Of a DNA stretch of 64,000 nt, positions 1 to 18,554 are shown piece by piece; within the stretch, counting starts at the first letter, position 1, and each line of letters starts with the position of its first letter. The translations under genes were made by a program, and so were the position numbers. The notes beneath the pieces are model-generated. The model saw nothing but the letters and a program-made list of their open reading frames with translations, was not told where the DNA came from and did no database searches. Source of the DNA: Anodontia alba (lineage: Eukaryota; Mollusca; Bivalvia; Lucinida; Lucinidae); contig OZ024825.1 of the NCBI GenBank assembly GCA_964016985.1, positions 40,175,557 to 40,239,556 on the forward strand, read 5' to 3'.

Positions 1-93
1 TGTCGTATTTTTCTAGTTTCATTGAGCGATCCTCTATACGCACGAATTTTCCTTTGGTGCATCGGTCCCAATCTTTGTGGCTGTAGAGGCTGG

Positions 94-96
<3 letters not shown>

Positions 97-140
<44 letters not shown>

Positions 141-190
141 TGTGTGTGTGGGGGTGGGGGGGGGGGGGGGCGTGGGGGGGGGGGGGGGAG
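97..190. repeat. (GA)n, (GT)n and G-run microsatellite
   Basis: GA repeats (97-140) pass into GT, then G-rich runs to about 188. The rest of 1-327 shows nothing I recognise. Confidence 0.9.
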
Positions 191-327
191 GGGACTGAAG
201 CGGCTATGCTAGGTTATGTTTTAGGTTTTGCAAAGCCTCATTAAATATTTAAAATCTCAGCGCCCATAAGAGCATTCTTCAAACCTTGATGTTTTCTTCA
301 TATCCGATTTTAATAAAAATAATAAAA

Positions 328-960
328 GGGATCTACTCTAAAAAGAAAGAATTTGCTCTCTAAATTCTTTCCATTTATAGTAGATCCCTTATCAGAAGGG
401 ACGAGGTGTGCAGGAAAGCAAATGGAAGTCACATATGTTGTCTGTTTTGTGCAAAATGTCGAAAAAACACGACGCATAAGCCTTTCCCATCAGTGTATGA
501 CATCAGAAATATTGTTTGTACGAACGAAAAAATGACGAGGATACTAATGAGATGATGTATTCGCAGGTTAATGTTGCCATCGCTCTTTGCATGTGGCTAT
601 TTGTTATGGTATCTTCGTGATTTGCCAATATTTGGTAGTTCTAATAAACCCATTAAGGAGATTGGATACATTTTCAAGGGAAGCAGCTCTGTCAAGTGTT
701 TTTGCCTCCCTTCCGAAAAAAGGATCTTCTCTAAAAGAAATGACTTTGCTGTTACAGGCTGCAGGGGCTTGGTATTCAGGAAAGCACAACAACAGATGTT
801 AAAATGGCGGGAAAAGTGCCATATGTATCCATTCATCTGGATTGAATGTAGGAAGAAAATATTTGCGGCGGACAAAGAGTTACCTCCCTCGTTTTTGAAA
901 CTTAAAAAAAATCAGCTACTCTTAAAGGAAAGAATTCACTCACCTAGGCCGCAAATTCAT
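328..960 (+). mobile_element. Family K foldback fragments (copies 1-2)
   Basis: K1 at 328-441 has ATCTACTCT...AGTAGATC arms around AAGAATTTGCTCTC and a CAGGAAAGCAAA tail. K2 at 645-790, with a further piece at 885-950, repeats the GTATTCAGGAAAGCA and CTACTCTTAAAGGAAAG segments. These segments recur across the window. Confidence 0.6.
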
Positions 961-1048
961 ACACTGAACAGTAGCCCCAACTAAGAAGGGAGACAGATAT
1001 TTCCATATCAGATTTTTTTTCCATATCAGATTTATTTTCCTTGCAAAT

Positions 1049-1362
1049 ACAGCCGACTCTCTTTATCTCGATTTTCCTTATCTCAAAGTGAAAATCTGGT
1101 CCCTGTTTTAACATGAAAATCTAACAACAGGTAACAAAATACTGTGGAAAAGAGAGAAATTGCTCCTAATTGCTCCTATTTTTCCACAATAGTTTCAATA
1201 TATCTCGAACTTCAGGAATTAAAGTAATATTCATTTGTGAAATGTGGTTGTTCGATCTATTTTTTCCCTCATTTCTGCAAATCTCATATATCGAGGTACG
1301 GATATCTCGAAGTATTTCAGAATGTCCCTTGGACTTCGAGATAACGACAGTCGACTTTATAT
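1049..1362 (+). mobile_element. Pogo-like MITE, family E copy 1
   Basis: Ends ACAGCCGACTCTCTTTATCT and ATAACGACAGTCGACT are inverted, with the family's internal AAAATCTGGTCCCTG and GTGGAAAAG segments. Similar termini (CAGT...TATCTCGAA) are known from pogo/Tigger-type MITEs. Confidence 0.75.
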
Positions 1363-1782
1363 CCATTCCCTCTATGCCTGGATATTTTCAACATAGCTTT
1401 CTTTCGTGCAAATCAGAAAGAGTCATTGGTTACTCTAATGGTTGGTAAATAGAAACCACATTGAGTAGATGCTATTTGCAGCTGGTAGCGGAAGGGTGTA
1501 TGTTAGTATTTCTTTTACTGTATTGTCATTCACGGTTTTCCTCATCATTCATTCTTTCTTTCCTCTCATATATCACAATTCGCTGGGAGACGACACAAAA
1601 TGACCCCAAGTATTTTTGTGTCGTAAAACAACAAATCAAGCAAACAGACAAATTGCCTTCATAACTTCTGTTATATGGTTAATGCCATGGAGAGCAGCGA
1701 AAACTTGATCAGACACCGCGTTCTTCGGCGCATGATCTTGACCTATACTGTTTGCAGGTATCGATTTCAGTGATGTTGATCA
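1363..1782. other. Unassigned
   Basis: AT-rich sequence; no gene seen. The short hydrophobic frame at 1461-1664 lacks receptor TM1/TM2 motifs and is not taken as an exon. Confidence 0.5.
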
Positions 1783-1960
1783 TTAAGGGAACTGGATACA
1801 CATGGTAATATTTTGTGCCTTCCTGTTTGCTTGCCTGCAAAGCCAGCCCCTTCTGAAAAGGGGTCTACTCCCGTTGGGTGCAAATTCATTTTTTTTATAG
1901 AATGGATCCTTTGTCATGAGGGAGGCAAAACAAGCTTAACATTGTTGACTCCTCTTAAAG
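1783..1960 (+). mobile_element. Family K copy 3
   Basis: AAGGGAACTGGATACAC start, CTTCCTGTTTGCTTGCCTGC and GAAAAGGGGTCTACTC segments. It lies just upstream of the first visible GPCR exon. Confidence 0.55.
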
Positions 1961-2031
1961 TGTATTAATTCCCCTAGCATAGTATAGCTGTCTATTTTTA
2001 TGTAACATGTTGTTTTTCCTGGTCTTTTTAG

Positions 2032-9527
<7,496 letters not shown>

Positions 9528-9778
9528 TAGTTACAGTTCCGACAGCTTTTCAATCTGTCGTTTTATTTTAAATTCTCAGAGATAAATCTGGAAATTTTGA
9601 ACAAAGTACGTCCGACAGTTCCAAAGTTAAAATAACTCAAAGATGCCAATTTTATACTTATGGTTAATCCTGGACATGTTCTATACTATATTAGGTAGGT
9701 TAAGAGTGACTAGAGTAAATGCTGCTTGCAGAACTTCTGGTTGCAGTAAACGTATTGTCAGTAAGCTTTCTTCTGACT
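9528..9778 (+). other. Probable 3' UTR
   Basis: Unique AT-rich sequence between the stop codon and MITE A1. No AATAAA is seen before the MITE, so the transcript end is unknown. Confidence 0.4.
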
Positions 9779-10080
9779 CATTACGAAAACACGCCTATTC
9801 AAATATATAGAAAAGTTCACCTCCAAAAACTGAAAATTACAGATAAAAAACTCAGATTTTTTTCATATTTCTGCTCAAAACATGGATTGTAGGTACTCGT
9901 TAGAACCGCCTTGGCAAGGCGGTTCTAAAGAGCACCCACAATCTATGTTTTTGAGCAAAAATAAGAAAAATAATGTATACCCCTGTAAACCCCAGTTTTA
10001 CTATACAAAAGTGGTTTAAGGGGGGGGGGGGGGGGGGGGGTGCGGGACGGGCAAAATTATATAGGCGTGTTTTCGTGATG
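9779..10080 (-). mobile_element. Hairpin MITE, family A copy 1
   Basis: Ends CATTACGAAAACACGCCTAT and ATAGGCGTGTTTTCGTGATG. Central hairpin 9884-9955. The copy has a G-run at 10020-10040 where other copies read GTGGGGTTTAAGGGGG. Both arms show CCTTG/CAAGG where most copies have CCTCG/CGAGG. Confidence 0.85.
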
Positions 10081-10170
10081 TTAATGTTAAGCTATTTGAT
10101 AAGCATTTTTCGAATTTATAATGGCCAATTTATCAATAATAATATTTGCACAGCTTTTAAATTGTTAGTA

Positions 10171-10275
10171 CAGTCGAACTTCAATGGTTCAAACATCTTT
10201 AGGACTACGGAGATTTTGTCTAAACAAACCTGGTTCGAACCACTGAGGAATAACCATAGCGCAAGTCGGGATGAA
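10171..10275 (-). mobile_element. Family C fragment
   Basis: Half-element with CAGTCGAACTTCAATGG and GGTTCGAACCACTGAGG segments matching one terminus of family C; the central hairpin is lost. Confidence 0.5.
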
Positions 10276-10494
10276 AATTGGTGATGATTTAGGAGGAAAT
10301 TCATTTGTGGGTTTTGTTATATCGACTTGATTTCTTCTGTTGTGTTATGTTTTTATTTGCATTCTTATAATATATTCGGATTACTTTTCGTCCGTCGTCG
10401 TGGTTACTATGACACTGATTCTAAGATACAGCCGTAGCTGCTGTAAGAATTGTACGTAATGTTTCGTATAGTACATGACCCATTGTAGTGCTGT

Positions 10495-11265
10495 TTGTGG
10501 GTTTCTTGTGTTCTGGCTTGAGATCGCCATTGAGCGCTTTGTTTTGTTTCCTCACAGCCTTTGTGATTATGTGCGTTGCACCTTGGTGTTTCACTGATGG
10601 GGTAGAGGACTCCTATGCGTAACTTACATATATTTGTAATTGGAGGTGCATCAAATTAACATCACAAAAACATATCTATATAATTTTGACCCCCTTAAAC
10701 CCCACTTTTATAAAGTAAAACTGGGGTTTACAGGCGTATACATTATTTTTCTTATTTTTGCTCAAAAATTTTTGAGCAGAAATATGAAAAATAAATAAAA
10801 AAAAATATCTGAAAATTTTCCTTTTTTTTGTTGTAAAACTTTCAATATATTGAATATGCGTGTTTTCGTAATGAGGGCGAGGTTTCATGCGAGTGGAACT
10901 GGTTTAAGCCCCAAACCCCTGCCAGTAGTTTTTCTTCTGACCGTTCCTCTGTAACACTTTGTTCTTGCGTCGGTGGTTACATATGTGTTGTTAGTTTTTG
11001 TCATTGTTCCTGTGCTTCGTGATTTGGCATTTCTTTACCTATTATTTGAGTAGTTTTCATGGCGCAGATTATATTTTTATTTCCTTTTGGATTATTGAGC
11101 CCATTTTGGTTACTTTGAAAATCGAATACCGCTTAAGCCGGTGCTAGAGGGCGTATGCAGCCTCGTAAACTTCATTGCTTTATATAAAATACTTAAAATA
11201 TCGAATCTCTAATTTTCGCTATCCTGTGTGTTCTTTGTTTCCATAGGCGACCTTTTAGATTTTTA
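10495..11265 (+). repeat. Dispersed repeat O copy 1, split by A2
   Basis: Segments TTCTTGTGTTCTGGCTTGAG, GTTTCACTGATGGGGTAGAG and ATGCAGCCTCGTAAACT recur at 29975, 37590, 40865 and 53210. The repeat is interrupted at 10660-10873 by MITE A2. No coding frame is shared between copies; the class is unknown. Confidence 0.5.
10660..10873 (+). mobile_element. Hairpin MITE, family A copy 2 (hairpin reduced)
   Basis: Ends CATCACAAAAACATATCTAT and GTTTTCGTAATG. Most of the central hairpin is deleted, leaving CTCAAAAATTTTTGAG. Confidence 0.8.
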
Positions 11266-11418
11266 TTTGTTAACAAATTTATATTTAGGGGACCAGACGG
11301 GTTTTACATGCCAACAAATTATCTCGCACAAATTGTCAACAGTAGCTGAGACTACTATATATAAATGAAATTACTTAGGAAAGATCTCTTCAATTTCATA
11401 ACGTTGATGTAAACAAAA

Positions 11419-11736
11419 TACAGTCGACTCACGTTGTCTTGACTTCGTTTATCTCGAATAATCGCTTATCCTGAAGTGAAAATCTGGTCCCTGTATTAAC
11501 ATGGAAATCTAACAAAAGGTAACAAAATACTGTGGAAAAGAGGAGCAATTATCATCTTTTCAACAATATTTTCAATATATCTCTAACTTCAGGAGTCATA
11601 TGGCATATTCATTTGTAAAATGTGGTTGTTCGATCTGTTTTTACCTCAATTCTGCAAATCTGATATGTCGAGGTATGGATTTCTCGAAGTATTTCAGAGA
11701 GCCCCTTGGACTTCGAGATAACGAGAGTCGACTGTA
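11419..11736 (+). mobile_element. Pogo-like MITE, family E copy 3
   Basis: TACAGTCGACTCACGTTGTC to GAGAGTCGACTGTA with TA at both edges. Confidence 0.8.
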
Positions 11737-11979
11737 TATATGAAGTTATCCTGGAAAGGCCACGAATCATAGCCTTTCCTATGCAGCGAAAGAAAGAGAC
11801 GAGGAACAAAAAATGACAAGACACCTTATTTGCAACCGATATGCAAACAAAGAAGACCGGCAACAGAAGAACCTACCATGGAACGGTCAGAAAAACTATT
11901 TAGGGATAAAGGTAAATGTAAACATTTGGTAGATTGTCCACCATTTTATCCCATTGAAGACAGGAGACCCCAAACGGGT

Positions 11980-12050
11980 AACTGGCAAACAGTGCAGACC
12001 CAGATCAGACGCCGTGTTCTGATCTGGATCTGCGCTGTTTGCAAATAGTT
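11980..12050 (+). repeat. CAAACAGTG palindrome (P-type)
   Basis: GGCAAACAGTGCAGACCCAG and its near complement face each other. The same stem recurs at 39343, 46555, 52565 and 53010, and resembles the core of family F. Confidence 0.6.
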
Positions 12051-12138
12051 CGACCTGTTTTCTTTAGGAATATCTATATTATATAACCTGAAATACCTAA
12101 AATTGAAAATGAATTCCAGTATATAGTGTGGTAGAGTT

Positions 12139-12350
12139 TATTCAGTCTTAAAGGGTTAAACAAGGAAGGCAACGTTTGTGACTTCCTTTTCGCTTTCGTG
12201 TACACCAATTCTCTTCTGAAAAAAGTCCCCTCGAAAGGGAAAAAAAAATTGCTCCCAATGGAGGGCAAAATCTTTCCTTTTAGAGTCGACCCGTTCTAAG
12301 AAAGGAGCGAAAACAGTTTTGACATTTGTCTCCCTTGAAAGCGTATCAAT
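12139..12350 (-). mobile_element. Family K copy 5
   Basis: TGACTTCCTTTTCGCTTTCG, AAAAAAGTCCCCTCG and TTTTAGAGTCGACCC segments, in the opposite orientation to copy 1. It ends in CCCTTGAAAGCGTATCAATG. Confidence 0.55.
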
Positions 12351-12434
12351 GCCCCTTAAACCTTTTTTTACTCGATCAAAACCGGGATCAAAACCGCTGA
12401 AACTAAATACGATAGCATTTTTCCTTTTTAACCA

Positions 12435-12570
12435 AGATATAAGTGAAGAAACTCAGGAAATGCCACAATCACGAAGCACAGCCTCCCCGAGGCACCAAAA
12501 GAAAGAAAGATGAAGAACAAATAATAATAAAAACAAACATCCCATACGAAACTACCTACGAAACCACATA
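12435..12570 (-). repeat. Dispersed repeat O fragment
   Basis: GAAATGCCACAATCACGAAG and GAGGCACCAAAAGAAAG are the reverse complement of segments at 30260 and 53730. Confidence 0.5.
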
Positions 12571-12583
12571 CACAGAAGACCTA

Positions 12584-12789
12584 TTAACCCTAATCCTGCT
12601 GAACCCGGGTGTAACCTGCCTTTGCAAACAGTGTAGATCCAGATCAGTAAAGAAGCCAACTGATCTGGATCTGCACTGTTTGCCATTCAATATGTGAATC
12701 TATATCAACAACCTTGATCAAGTAATCTGATTGGCTGAAAATTAGAAATGGATGTGGCTTCTTAATTTATTCAGCAGGACAAGGGTTAA
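12584..12789 (+). mobile_element. TTAA-flanked MITE, family F copy 2
   Basis: TTAACCCTAATCCTGCTGAA to CAGCAGGACAAGGGTTAA; inner palindrome GATCCAGATCAGT/ACTGATCTGGATC. Confidence 0.85.
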
Positions 12790-12892
12790 CAGAGGAACCA
12801 CTTGGAACGGTCAGTAGCAAAAATACTGCGGGATATAAACCAGTTTTACTCGCCCGAAACATCACCCTTATCTCCTAAGGCAGCTCCAAACA

Positions 12893-13057
12893 TTAACCCT
12901 TGTCCTGCTGAATAAATTAAGATGCCACGCCCACTTCTGATTTTCAGCCAATCAGGTTACTTGATCCAGATTGTTAGATCCAGATCAGTGCCAACTGATC
13001 TGGATCTACACTGTTTGTAAAACAGGGTATATCCGGTTTCAGCAAGACAAGGGTTAA
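12893..13057 (-). mobile_element. TTAA-flanked MITE, family F copy 3
   Basis: Same family, inverted relative to copy 2 and 103 bases from it; TTAACCCTTGTCCTGCTGAA to CAAGACAAGGGTTAA. Confidence 0.85.
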
Positions 13058-13791
13058 AACAATACAAACGGAAAGAAAACAGAAAGCATAGTGGGCAGTC
13101 GTTGAAGAAGATGGCCACAACGCTAGCATTACAAACATGTTTTAACAACACAATTGCCCTTACAACATATTTTTGTGGAGAAAATCCATAATACTACATT
13201 AGAGAGATATCCAGAACTAACTAAAATCCTTTAAATGGAATGTGATATGAATTTGGAAAAATCGAGACTCTCAACTGATGCGACTTTTTCGGGTCACACT
13301 GTAAGAACCTTTTACTACTACCCTTATTCTTTACCTTCCACAAACGAGGCTTTCCTTTAGAATCGATTGGTTATACTGACGTCATGAAATTGAAAGGGCA
13401 TGCACGTAACGTTCCCGCGTTTTTAACCCATTGAACAAGCGTCCATCAGTACGAGATTAAAATGAATAAATATATCAGTTTTGATGAAATTAAATAAAAC
13501 ATCTTACCCCATAAGAGTCATTCAGACTTGTAGCAGACGTCATGTTTTTCGAGTAAAATATAGCTTGGCGTTACATTACAGAGATTTGCGTCTTAAAATG
13601 CCAAACCTTATTGTCTAGAAAAAAAATAAAACAAAAATACTTCAGAATATCGCCTGCTGCTATTGTGACGTTTTGATCGTTAGTTTTCGATGTTTATAAT
13701 AAACATAACATTACTACAGAAAGGTGATCCGTCTCCTTGTATCAAGTCTAGTGGATGTTTCCAGTCGACGCGAACGTCTCGCGTGATCCTG
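13058..13791. other. Unassigned
   Basis: No gene recognised. A GTAGCAGACGTCATG segment near 13530 resembles a family G terminus. Confidence 0.4.
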
Positions 13792-13899
13792 TCCCAGATA
13801 GCATTCTACGTAAATCTACATCGGGCCGTCATCGGCCCGTCAGCTACCCTGACGGGCCGATGACGGCCCGATATAGATTTACGTAGAATGCTGACTGGG
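13792..13899. mobile_element. GC-rich palindrome, family I copy 1
   Basis: Nearly perfect 100-base hairpin: AGCATTCTACGTAAATCTAC and its complement outside, CGGGCCGTCATCGGCCCGTC inside, with loop AGCTACC. CCCAG/CTGGG lies at the edges. Confidence 0.8.
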
Positions 13900-15093
13900 G
13901 TGACTCGTCGTTAAACAGAGCGTCAGATCGCGTTATTTCGTAACAATGTGCATGTATTTATCGCGTATGTGGGCATTAAAGTCCTAGATAAGCCTGCGCA
14001 ACCTGATCAGGCGGTCCTGTTTCCCGCTTGAAACCTCCCCCCCCCCCCAAAAAAAAAAAACAAAAACATAAACAAATACAAAAACAAAACAAAAAAAACC
14101 CAAATAAACAGAAGCTTGATAATTCAAACACCAGAAATTCAAAATTCTCGATAATTCAAAGTGATCCTGAAGTACCTGTTGAAGCATATGGATACAGCCC
14201 TCGATTATTCAAAGTATCATAATTCAAAAGAAATTGTTTGGTAACTTGACTTTGAATGATCGAGGTTCCACTGTACAGAAGATTATACTAGAGAAGGTCC
14301 TGGTTAAAATGCGTGAACGCACATGGGTCGCTTTTACATGCTACGCATTGTTGAGAGAAAAAAGAAAACTGTTGAAATTGTCGAAGATGAGGCGAAAATT
14401 GTGATAATTATACGGTAGTAGAGAAACAACCATTAGTTCACAAACGGGATCGGTACTGACGCAAGCATTAATAAACACCGCCTTGTATGGTCGTTTTCAT
14501 ATGATTTAATTATAGCTAAAATACTTTAGTTATAGCTAAAATTTAGTTCAATCATAGCGTAATTAATTTAGCTTTAGGACGGTGCACTTGTATTTTACTG
14601 TTTTACTTCGCTCTATTAATTTCACTTTTGGTTGCTCATATGCTAGAAAAAAGACATGTGGCTGACGAGCCCAGTGATGAAACCCCCATTGAAATATTCT
14701 AAGTAGTTAAAAAGTTATTGAAATTGTAAGTTTCTGCTCATTTGCTTCTCATTAGTATTCATGAGAAACCAATGATGTCACTGGTTCTTATGAATAATTT
14801 TGAAAATGTTTTAAAATAGTCAAGGAATGTATGGAGAGAGAAACATTTCTCCTCCATATTTATATGTAGGACTGCAGTGTTTATACATTTTGATATTTAG
14901 TTTGATTTTTAATGAAATTTAACATTACAAAATTAGATTTAAGTAAAATCTTAAAGTTAATTTAAATTCCATTTCTGATGTAACTTTATTGAAATTTTAT
15001 GTACATTTTTAACACTCTTTCGGAATGTAATTTTCAACGAATTTGTTTATTCTTGGTAAGCTTTTCTCCAGCATAGTGATCCGTATCTTGCAT

Positions 15094-15134
<41 letters not shown>

Positions 15135-15444
15135 AAAAATTGTTCCTAAGATTTAATTAAATCAGTTTTCGTCAATTAAAAAATGCTACCTTGGAATATA
15201 AAGGCAACTATTCTGGAATAAAACTATGTGGATTAAAAAAATCGAAGTAAAATTTAAAAATTACCAATTGCATCATAGAATAGTGCATTGTGGGATAGCT
15301 TTTTACTAAACTAAAAATAGCAACACAAGTTACTACGACTTTGAATGCATGTGCCTTTTGATTTTTTTAAAAGTTGTTTTCAACATTATTTTCGTCACAA
15401 TATCTTTTATTTGAAATATTCTGAAATTCAGGGATGCGTCACCT
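13900..15444. other. AT-rich stretch with low-complexity runs
   Basis: C/A-rich tract 14036-14100; a family C-like remnant 14118-14275 (AATTCAAAGT segments ending GAGGTTCCACTGTA); an A-run 15099-15132. No gene seen. Confidence 0.5.
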
Positions 15445-15601
15445 TTAATGTGCCTAGCGAAGTTTGTAGCAGACGACATTCTAAAATTTTCATTCCTTTT
15501 ACTTTTTAGAGAAAAGACGCTTCTCGTGAAATGTTTTCTCTTAAAAAAATATAAAAAAAGTCGTCGTCTGCTGCAGTTATGACTGGTGCTGTAATGGTTA
15601 A
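15445..15601 (+). mobile_element. Family G copy 2
   Basis: TTAATGTGCCTAGCG to GCTGTAATGGTTAA, with GTAGCAGACGACA/GTCGTCTGCTGCAG subterminal repeats; the hairpin is eroded. Confidence 0.6.
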
Positions 15602-16036
15602 CAGATGGCATATTATTGCTAAATTATTTTAATATGTTACTAACAATATTGACAACTCAAAAACATCACACTGCAAGCTTTCCTTTCTGCTTTCGTTTAT
15701 AATTACAACTTACTATTGGCTGAAGCACTAATTTGTGTCATTTTGAATGAACTGAACAAAACATTTTCCGACTAGAGCGACACTGCCAATAGGACCCCGT
15801 CCATAACTACTCGTAGAAAAGGCAATTTTTGATTAAAACAATATCAGATGCTTATACTACTTTGGGGCTATCAGCTCCCCAGTATAGGTGTGCAACATGT
15901 ATCGTGCTGGTTCCTATTATCTGACTGGCTTAGAGTTTACCAGGAATACAATCAAGTTCTCTTAGAGAAACTGGTATAATAATAGCTTTGACCTTTACAG
16001 TACTTCATTAATGTTTACAGAAATAATAATTACAAA
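15602..16036. other. Unassigned
   Basis: Nothing recognised. Confidence 0.4.
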
Positions 16037-16044
16037 TGCCAGTT

Positions 16045-16061
16045 GGACAGTCAAAGAAAAG

Positions 16062-16104
<43 letters not shown>

Positions 16105-16278
16105 AGATGACATTATGAAATATTTTTCTGATTTGTTCCTGAAAACGTGGTTTGACATTTCATGCAAACTGCCTCCTAACGAGACAGTTTGCATGAAATG
16201 TCAACCCTGTTTTCTGAAAAAAAAAAAGATCATCAAATTGTTAGCTGTTAAATTTGCCCTGAGCGTGGTAAAGGTTAA
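16045..16278 (+). mobile_element. Family G copy 3
   Basis: A-run 16058-16098, then hairpin TGACATTTCATGCAAACTG and its complement (16150-16204); right edge GGTAAAGGTTAA. The left edge is lost in the A-run. Confidence 0.7.
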
Positions 16279-16535
16279 ACTTGAAACCATTCCTTAATCT
16301 GATATTAATTTGGAGCAAGAACTATACAAACCCAATAATGCCAATCACTTTTGAAGTCAGCTAGCCAATGATATAACACTTTCTTCCCGTTAGTAGAATT
16401 ATAAGCCTCTGTCAATATTTATTTCTCTTTATGACAACATATGTGGACAAGCAAACAATTGCACAGTTACAAAAAAGAGGATCTGGACGAAAGCTTTAAA
16501 CTTATATAGTCTAGTCTATTTCCTCAAAAGTGGAA

Positions 16536-16710
16536 TTAACCCTTCTCTTGCTGAACATGACATGCCCTGTCTTAGCAAACAGTGTAAATCCAGATCAGTT
16601 GGCTTCTGAAGAAGCCAACTGATCTGGATCTGCACTGTGTGTCATTAAATATGTGAATTTCTAGAGTAGTAGGCGTGACATCTTAATTTATTCAGCATGG
16701 CAAGGGTTAA
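16536..16710 (+). mobile_element. TTAA-flanked MITE, family F copy 4
   Basis: TTAACCCTTCTCTTGCTGAA to CATGGCAAGGGTTAA; palindrome ATCCAGATCAGTTGGCTTC with complement. Confidence 0.85.
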
Positions 16711-17123
16711 ACCCATACAATGACAGCATGGCATAAAGTGAAAGTGACGTTCAACCCTTTCAGTCCTGCAGACCAAAACAGATGGCTTTGCAAACAGGGT
16801 AGAGCCAGATGAGACGGCTCGTAAAGAACCAGGATATACACTATTTGCCGTTCTGTTTTTGGTTTGACTGGCATCTTGGTTTCCTCTGACAGAATCAGTT
16901 TGATTTAGGCCACTAGCCCATAACAAAATACAGAGTTTACATTACAATGATATAGCATGACATCAAAGTACATGTGTATATCGGTTATCAGTAGGAGTAG
17001 CTACTGGCAGAACATCGCAAAACACATATTCATTTTTTTGCAAACGCATTCACTGCTTCATTTTGCACACCATTTATGAATTAATTAAGACAACATACTA
17101 AATTAAAGTAATCCTACATGATG
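16711..17123. other. Mostly unassigned
   Basis: A P-type remnant (TTTGCAAACAGGGTAGAGCC) lies near 16785-16850. The remainder is unrecognised. Confidence 0.4.
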
Positions 17124-18390
17124 TACGAGGGCGTGTCAATAAATAACCAGCCTATCCCATTTCCGATGGACCGAGACGGTCACGATTTTCATGCTTTGTT
17201 TCAATATATGTTTTATACATGGGTACAAAATTGCACACGTATCGAGTCATTCTTATGTCAAACATGGCTAGTGATGCAAAGGCATGCTTTTCATCTAAAG
17301 TTGAGTACCGTGCTGTATAATTCGGTACTTGTATTTAAAAGGTAAAACAGGCAAGGAAATACACGGCGAGTTAGCCGATGTTTATGGGTCTTCTGCACCA
17401 TCTTATGCTCAGGTTAAATTCTGGGTAGGGGAATTCAAACGCGGTAGAACGTCTTCAGAAGATGAAGCCAGGTCTAGACACCCACTGGATGCCACCGACG
17501 AAGAAATGTGTAAGAAAGTTCGGAATCTGGTATACTCTGATAGGCGAATTCAGGTGGAAGAAATAGCGCAGGCATTAGGCATTTCACATGGTAGCGTTTC
17601 AACAATCTTACATGATCATTTAGGTATGCGCAAGCTAACAGCCCGCTGGGTCCCCAAATCCCTTAGAAGTGAGCAAATGGCAACCGTGCATCAGTATGCA
17701 GCGCCTTGTTGAAGCGTTTTAGATAAAAAGATGATTTTCTTTTGCGTCTGGTGACTGTAGATGAGACTTGGGTTCATTATTATGAGCCAGAGAATAAAGC
17801 TCAGTCGTCAGTGGGTAGGGCCTGGGTCCCCGAGGCCAAAGAAATTCAAGACGGAACCATCGGCTTGCAAGGTGATGGCCACAGTATTTTGGGATGCAAA
17901 AGGCGTTATTATTTTGGACTTTTTACCCAAGAAAAGTACAATAACTGGAGTGTACTATGCAAACTTGTTAGACCAGCTGAGAACCGCCATCCGTGAAAAA
18001 CGCCGAGGTAAACTCTCTAAAGGTGTTTTGCTGCAACAGGACAACGCGAGAGTCCACACTTGCAAAGTTGCAATGGATGCTGTAGAGCGAAACGGGTATG
18101 AATTAATACCACATCCTGCCTATTCGCCTGACCTAGCTCCTAGCGACTTCTTCCTATTCCCAAACTTGAAAAAGGATATCCGTGGACTTCATTTCCGGTC
18201 TGATAAAGTCGTGACGGTAGTTGAGGAGTGGGTCAATGGAAAGGACCCTGACTTTTTCAGTTCTGGGCTGATGGCACTTGAACACCGTTGGTCTAAGTGC
18301 ATCACACTAGCGGGCAATTACATCGAAAAAGAAGAGGAGGATCTCAACCGGAAATAAGTTAGGCTGGTTACTTATTGACTCACCTTCGTA
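17124..18390 (+). mobile_element. Mariner transposon 1 (broken copy)
   Basis: Terminal inverted repeats of 30 bases match at 26: TACGAGGGCGTGTCAATAAA on the left, the complement TACGAAGGTGAGTCAATAAG on the right. TA lies at each edge. The length of 1267 bases is normal for mariner, and nearly the whole interior is transposase sequence. Confidence 0.92.
17261..18357 (+). pseudogene. Mariner-family (D,D34D) transposase, frameshifted
   Basis: The transposase would bind the inverted repeats and cut and paste the element. The likely start is ATG 17265 (MASDAKACF), followed by stops near 17319 and 17334 and a frame change. A readable block at 17329-17712 holds the two DNA-binding helix-turn-helix regions and TARWVPKSL, the mariner linker motif. 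The catalytic aspartates are present: DETW at 17760-17762, QQDN at 18040-18042 and APSD at 18145-18147, with 34 residues between the last two. The first lies in a different frame from the others (shift near 17810). At least three disabling changes, so it cannot make active enzyme. Confidence 0.92.
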
Positions 18391-18554
18391 AATTGCATAT
18401 ACATTATGTATTCTTAACTTTATAATGGTCTTTCGTCTGCTAGTCCTACTAAAATTCATCCCGTTGGTGCACCAGACTTTAATGCGATCGGGCACATTAC
18501 CAAATCATGGTATGTTTTCAAAGCAGATTGTTATGTTTAACAGGTTAAACTCTA

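Noticed and set aside
571..984. 137-codon frame
   Set aside because: It runs through family K fragments; no domain.
1461..1664. Hydrophobic frame upstream of the GPCR exon as TM1
   Set aside because: Lacks the TM1 Asn and the TM2 LxxxAxxD pattern and has no matching splice phase.
13984..14222. Lys/Asn/Gln-rich and Phe/Val-rich frames
   Set aside because: Low-complexity A/C tract read in both directions.
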